From Ochrobactrum teleogrylli (GTDB lineage Bacteria; Pseudomonadota; Alphaproteobacteria; Rhizobiales; Rhizobiaceae): 64,000 nt of DNA. How positions within the stretch are numbered: the first letter of the stretch is position 1; each line of letters starts with the position of its first letter. The position numbers and the translations under genes are program-made. Of this stretch, positions 61,631 through 64,000 are shown one piece after another. The notes under the pieces are model-generated. The model was not told the origin of the DNA. It worked only from the letters and a program-made list of their open reading frames with translations, and did not search any database. The stretch covers positions 341,727 to 405,726 of the forward strand of contig NZ_VEWL01000003.1 in NCBI RefSeq assembly GCF_006376685.1, given 5' to 3'.

Positions 61631-61658
61631 AAAAGCCCGCTTTATAGCGGGCTTTTTC
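61631..61658 (+). terminator. Rho-independent terminator after rpsA
   Basis: AAAAGCCCGC pairs with GCGGGCTTTT around TTTATA, followed by a T-run. It lies 26 bases after the rpsA stop codon. Confidence 0.9.
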
Positions 61659-61715
61659 TTTTGGTTTTTCAAAATAATACGCAATTGTTGTATTTTAATT
61701 AGTTCTAAAATTAAT

Positions 61716-61744
61716 TTGACTCCTCTCTATATTCGTTTTATTTG
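61716..61744 (+). promoter_or_regulatory. Possible promoter of the first Omp gene
   Basis: TTGACT (61716-61721) and TATTTG (61739-61744) are spaced by 17 bp in AT-rich DNA, about 45 bases before the start codon. The -10 match is moderate. Confidence 0.4.
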
Positions 61745-61788
61745 CGGATGTTACTTACATTTGCTTTGTTATATTTAGGAGAAATATA

Positions 61789-62478
61789 TTGGGTGCAAGA
61801 TTTTCCATGATCGCGTCTGGCATTTTGGCTCTGATGGCCACGAATGCCTATGCCGCAGACGCCATTGTTCCCGAGGCACCTGTTGCACCAGCAGTCCCGA
61901 TTGCCACTCCCTTCAACTGGGGCGGCGCTTATATCGGCGGACAGGTCGGCTACGGATGGGCAAATACCAAATACACGGTCGGACCGTCCTATAACTCCAA
62001 AGGAAAACTGGATGGTTTCCTCGGCGGTATTTATGCCGGGTATAATATTGATACCGGGACAAATGTTATCTTGGGCGTTGATGGCGATTTCACTGGCACA
62101 GCGGTTGGCAAGACCGAATCTGTCGGAGATCTCGCATCAGGAAAAACGCAATTGCGTTGGTCTGGGGCAGCCCGCGCGCGCGTGGGTTACGCCGTTGACC
62201 GTTTCCTGCCTTATATCGCTGGCGGCGTGGCGTTCGGCAATATCGAAGACAAGCTGCATGTTCTAGGCGAGAAGCTTTTGTCGGAATCGAAAACACAGGC
62301 CGGCTGGACCATCGGAGGCGGTATTGATTACGCTGTGACCGACAATATCGTCACCCGCGTTGAATATCGTTACACCGATTTCAACAAGCACAACTTCAAT
62401 TTTGATAATACCAGCGTTGGTGGCAGTGGCAAGCTGTCGACAAACGAAGTTCGTCTCGGCGTCGCTTATAAGTTCTGA
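61789..62478 (+). CDS. Outer membrane beta-barrel protein, Omp25/Omp31 family (first copy)
   Basis: The 229-residue protein has a signal peptide (MIASGILALMATNAYA) and an eight-stranded-barrel pattern: FNWGGAYIGGQVGYGWAN, GFLGGIYAGYNIDTGTNVILGVDGDF, RWSGAARARVGYAVDRFLPYIAGGVAFG and the C-terminal LGVAYKF with the final Phe recognised by the BAM complex. AGGAG seven bases before TTG 61789 supports that start over ATG 61807. Brucella relatives are major surface antigens. Confidence 0.9.
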   Translation: MGARFSMIASGILALMATNAYAADAIVPEAPVAPAVPIATPFNWGGAYIGGQVGYGWANTKYTVGPSYNSKGKLDGFLGGIYAGYNIDTGTNVILGVDGDFTGTAVGKTESVGDLASGKTQLRWSGAARARVGYAVDRFLPYIAGGVAFGNIEDKLHVLGEKLLSESKTQAGWTIGGGIDYAVTDNIVTRVEYRYTDFNKHNFNFDNTSVGGSGKLSTNEVRLGVAYKF

Positions 62479-63196
62479 TTGAACATTTGTCCTGAGATCA
62501 GGAAACAGCCCTGTCCTCGCATCGAGGCGGGGCTGCTTCCGTCACACGACACCGAGCATATGGATCAGTCCGAGGCTGATGATGCCGAGCGCGCAGCTTC
62601 ATCGTGCGATAAACGAACCAGCCCTCGCAAGGACTTTGCGCGATAAATGGCATCACAAAGCCGAAAATCGCGACCGATTTTTGTTTCCCAAAGAACGCGC
62701 TGTCCTGCACAAAGAAATTATTAAAGCAGCAGACGTACTCGATGTAAGTGCGAGTTTCGGAGAATGCGATAGAGTTCCCGAAGACTCTGGGCCATCTGTG
62801 ACACACCTCAATCCTGGTTGCCGCGCTCCACGACGAGCTGCTTATTACGTCCTATTTTGTATCTCGACCTGCGAAAACTGAAAAAGGCTCGAATGCCGCA
62901 AGCGCGCAAATCGGTGCCGGAAAGTTCACCTATACAATTTAAACTATGGATAAAAGCTGAACAAACTGAAATAATCGATGTACATTTCCGCAACACAAAA
63001 AAAATTAAAAACGCTTTTTTTAAAATTAGAATTATTTATTATAATAATTTATTATTGGTATAATTTGAAGTAAAAATAGTAAAATAATTTCAACTTATTC
63101 ATTTTTAATTATTTATTATCAAATTGAACATATATTCAAACTGAATTAAAATAATAAATATTTTTTATTTATTTTAAATATTTTTAGGAGAGCCCA
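62479..63196. other. AT-rich intergenic region between the two Omp genes (718 bp)
   Basis: From about 62940 to 63190 the DNA is extremely AT-rich and includes TTATTTATTATAATAATTTA-like runs. Between 62498 and 62806 the minus strand has an open frame (...AIFGFVMPFIAQSPCEGW) with a membrane-like tail GIISLGLIHMLGVV in another frame, possibly a frameshifted remnant of a small membrane protein. No intact gene is supported. TAGGAGAG precedes the second Omp gene. Confidence 0.4.
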
Positions 63197-63892
63197 ATGA
63201 ATAGAAATTTTCTTATAGGCATCGCTGGTATAATGACGTTTATGGCTGCTCACGCCAATGCGGCCGATGTTGTCGTCGAACCTGAGCCAATGCCTATCTT
63301 AAGCTCATTCAATTGGAGTGGCGGCTATATCGGCGGACAAGTTGGCTACGGGTTTGGGAAGGCCAAATTTTCAGAAAATGCAAAGGTCGACAATACGCGA
63401 CCAAGAGGCTTCCTCGGCGGAATCTATGCGGGTTACAACTTTGACATTGGAAGTAATCTGATTCTGGGCATAGACGGTGACTTCTCGGGTTCAAAAATCG
63501 ATGGAACTGGATCAGCGACCAGTGACAGTACCGTTGACGGCAGGTTAAAGACAAATCTGCGATGGTCGGGAGCTATACGTCCCCGTGTAGGTTATGCGAT
63601 CGACCGATTTCTGCCATACATTGCGGGTGGTGTGGCGTTCGGAAATATCAAGGATAACGTATCTTTGAATAACCCAACCTCTGCAACACAGAGAACTTTC
63701 TCCCAGCAAAAAACAAAGACCGGCTGGACGATTGGCGGCGGTGTTGATTACGCCGCGACCGACAATGTGATTTTGCGCGTCGAGTATCGTTACACCGATT
63801 TTCGCAACAGGAATCTCGAATTCGGTAATGGGGACTTCAAACAAAAACTAACCACCAACGATATTCGCCTTGGCGTGGCCTACAAATTCTAG
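63197..63892 (+). CDS. Outer membrane beta-barrel protein, Omp25/Omp31 family (second copy)
   Basis: The 231-residue protein has a signal peptide (FLIGIAGIMTFMAAHANA) and the same barrel pattern as the first copy: FNWSGGYIGGQVGYGFGK, GFLGGIYAGYNFDIGSNLILGIDGDFSGS, RWSGAIRPRVGYAIDRFLPYIAGGVAFGN and ending LGVAYKF. The two are tandem paralogues, diverging most in the surface loops. AGGAG lies upstream of ATG 63197. Its coding sequence is more AT-rich than most of the window. Confidence 0.9.
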   Translation: MNRNFLIGIAGIMTFMAAHANAADVVVEPEPMPILSSFNWSGGYIGGQVGYGFGKAKFSENAKVDNTRPRGFLGGIYAGYNFDIGSNLILGIDGDFSGSKIDGTGSATSDSTVDGRLKTNLRWSGAIRPRVGYAIDRFLPYIAGGVAFGNIKDNVSLNNPTSATQRTFSQQKTKTGWTIGGGVDYAATDNVILRVEYRYTDFRNRNLEFGNGDFKQKLTTNDIRLGVAYKF

Positions 63893-63909
63893 TTCATCAA
63901 CAACCTGTA

Positions 63910-64000
63910 AGAGTCCGTTTGAGAATTTGCTTTAATGGCTGATACGGCGCAACAACAGGCTCCCCATGGCGACGTGGATCATCGCTTCGGACACGTCGAT
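63910..64000 (-). mobile_element. End of a probable insertion sequence (transposase C-terminus)
   Basis: On the minus strand the last 69 bases (63932-64000) read IDVSEAMIHVAMGSLLLRRISH and stop, resembling the C-terminal end of IS5-type transposases in this order. The bases before it, GAGTCCGTTTGAGAA (63911-63925), look like an IS terminal repeat. The element continues beyond the window, so family and completeness are open. Confidence 0.55.

Overview
The window is chromosomal DNA from an alphaproteobacterium of the order Hyphomicrobiales. The best fit is the Brucella/Ochrobactrum group: the housekeeping proteins (RimP, IF-2, FabI, AroA, Irr) closely match my memory of Brucella, and the window carries a Flp/Tad pilus locus, Omp25/Omp31-type porin-like proteins and TTAA-N7-TTAA (CtrA-type) sites. 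No database search was run, so the genus is an inference.

Layout. 1-12.5 kb is an information-processing block on the plus strand: end of metK, trmB, then rimP-nusA-ylxR-infB, rbfA-truB, rpsO and pnp, followed by an RsmC-like methyltransferase. 13.7-15.5 kb has an enoyl-CoA hydratase and mutM on the minus strand. 15.7-27.3 kb is a complete Flp/Tad pilus locus: flp-cpaA, cpaBCDEF-tadBC on plus, two TadE-like genes, an RcpA-N-domain gene and tadD on minus. 27.4-33.3 kb is mixed: M17 aminopeptidase, SH3 protein, 2-hydroxyacid dehydrogenase, alpha/beta hydrolase, NlpC/P60, MarR and Irr. 33.6-36.4 kb is fabA-fabB-fabI. 36.4-43.2 kb on minus is a GNAT gene, moeB/thiF, recF, dnaN, dnaA and rpsT. 43.4-46.3 kb holds a truncated enoyl-CoA hydratase copy, a candidate small RNA, a 66-codon gene, a dual-specificity-type phosphatase and a LivK-like binding protein. 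46.6-55.2 kb is a leucine/isovalerate catabolic cluster (liuA-B-D-E-C) with acetoacetyl-CoA synthetase upstream. Then come an acyltransferase-3 gene, tRNA-Ala(GGC), a FYDLN-type acidic protein, aroA-cmk-rpsA, two tandem Omp25/31-like genes in AT-rich DNA, and the tail of a probable transposase at the right edge.

How the genes work together. The first block couples transcription (NusA), ribosome maturation (RimP, RbfA), initiation (IF-2), rRNA/tRNA modification and RNA decay (PNPase), separated by hairpins and small palindromic repeats. The pilus genes form one assembly machine: pilin, peptidase, secretin, ATPase and platform. The liu genes convert isovaleryl-CoA to acetyl-CoA and acetoacetate, which the upstream synthetase activates.

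Most notable observations: (1) a 190-bp copy of the 3' end of the enoyl-CoA hydratase gene beside rpsT, differing from the intact copy 29.7 kb away by six changes, all synonymous; removing the block between these direct repeats would restore rpsT-ech-mutM. (2) The 916-bp dnaA-rpsT gap has a perfect TTAA-N7-TTAA site, a perfect DnaA box, a near-match DnaA box, an AT-rich stretch and clustered GANTC sites. (3) A candidate small RNA or structured 3' UTR follows a 66-codon gene that has its own CtrA-type site. (4) A transcription terminator lies inside the rimP-nusA leader. I did not find a CRISPR array, prophage or clearly new defence system.
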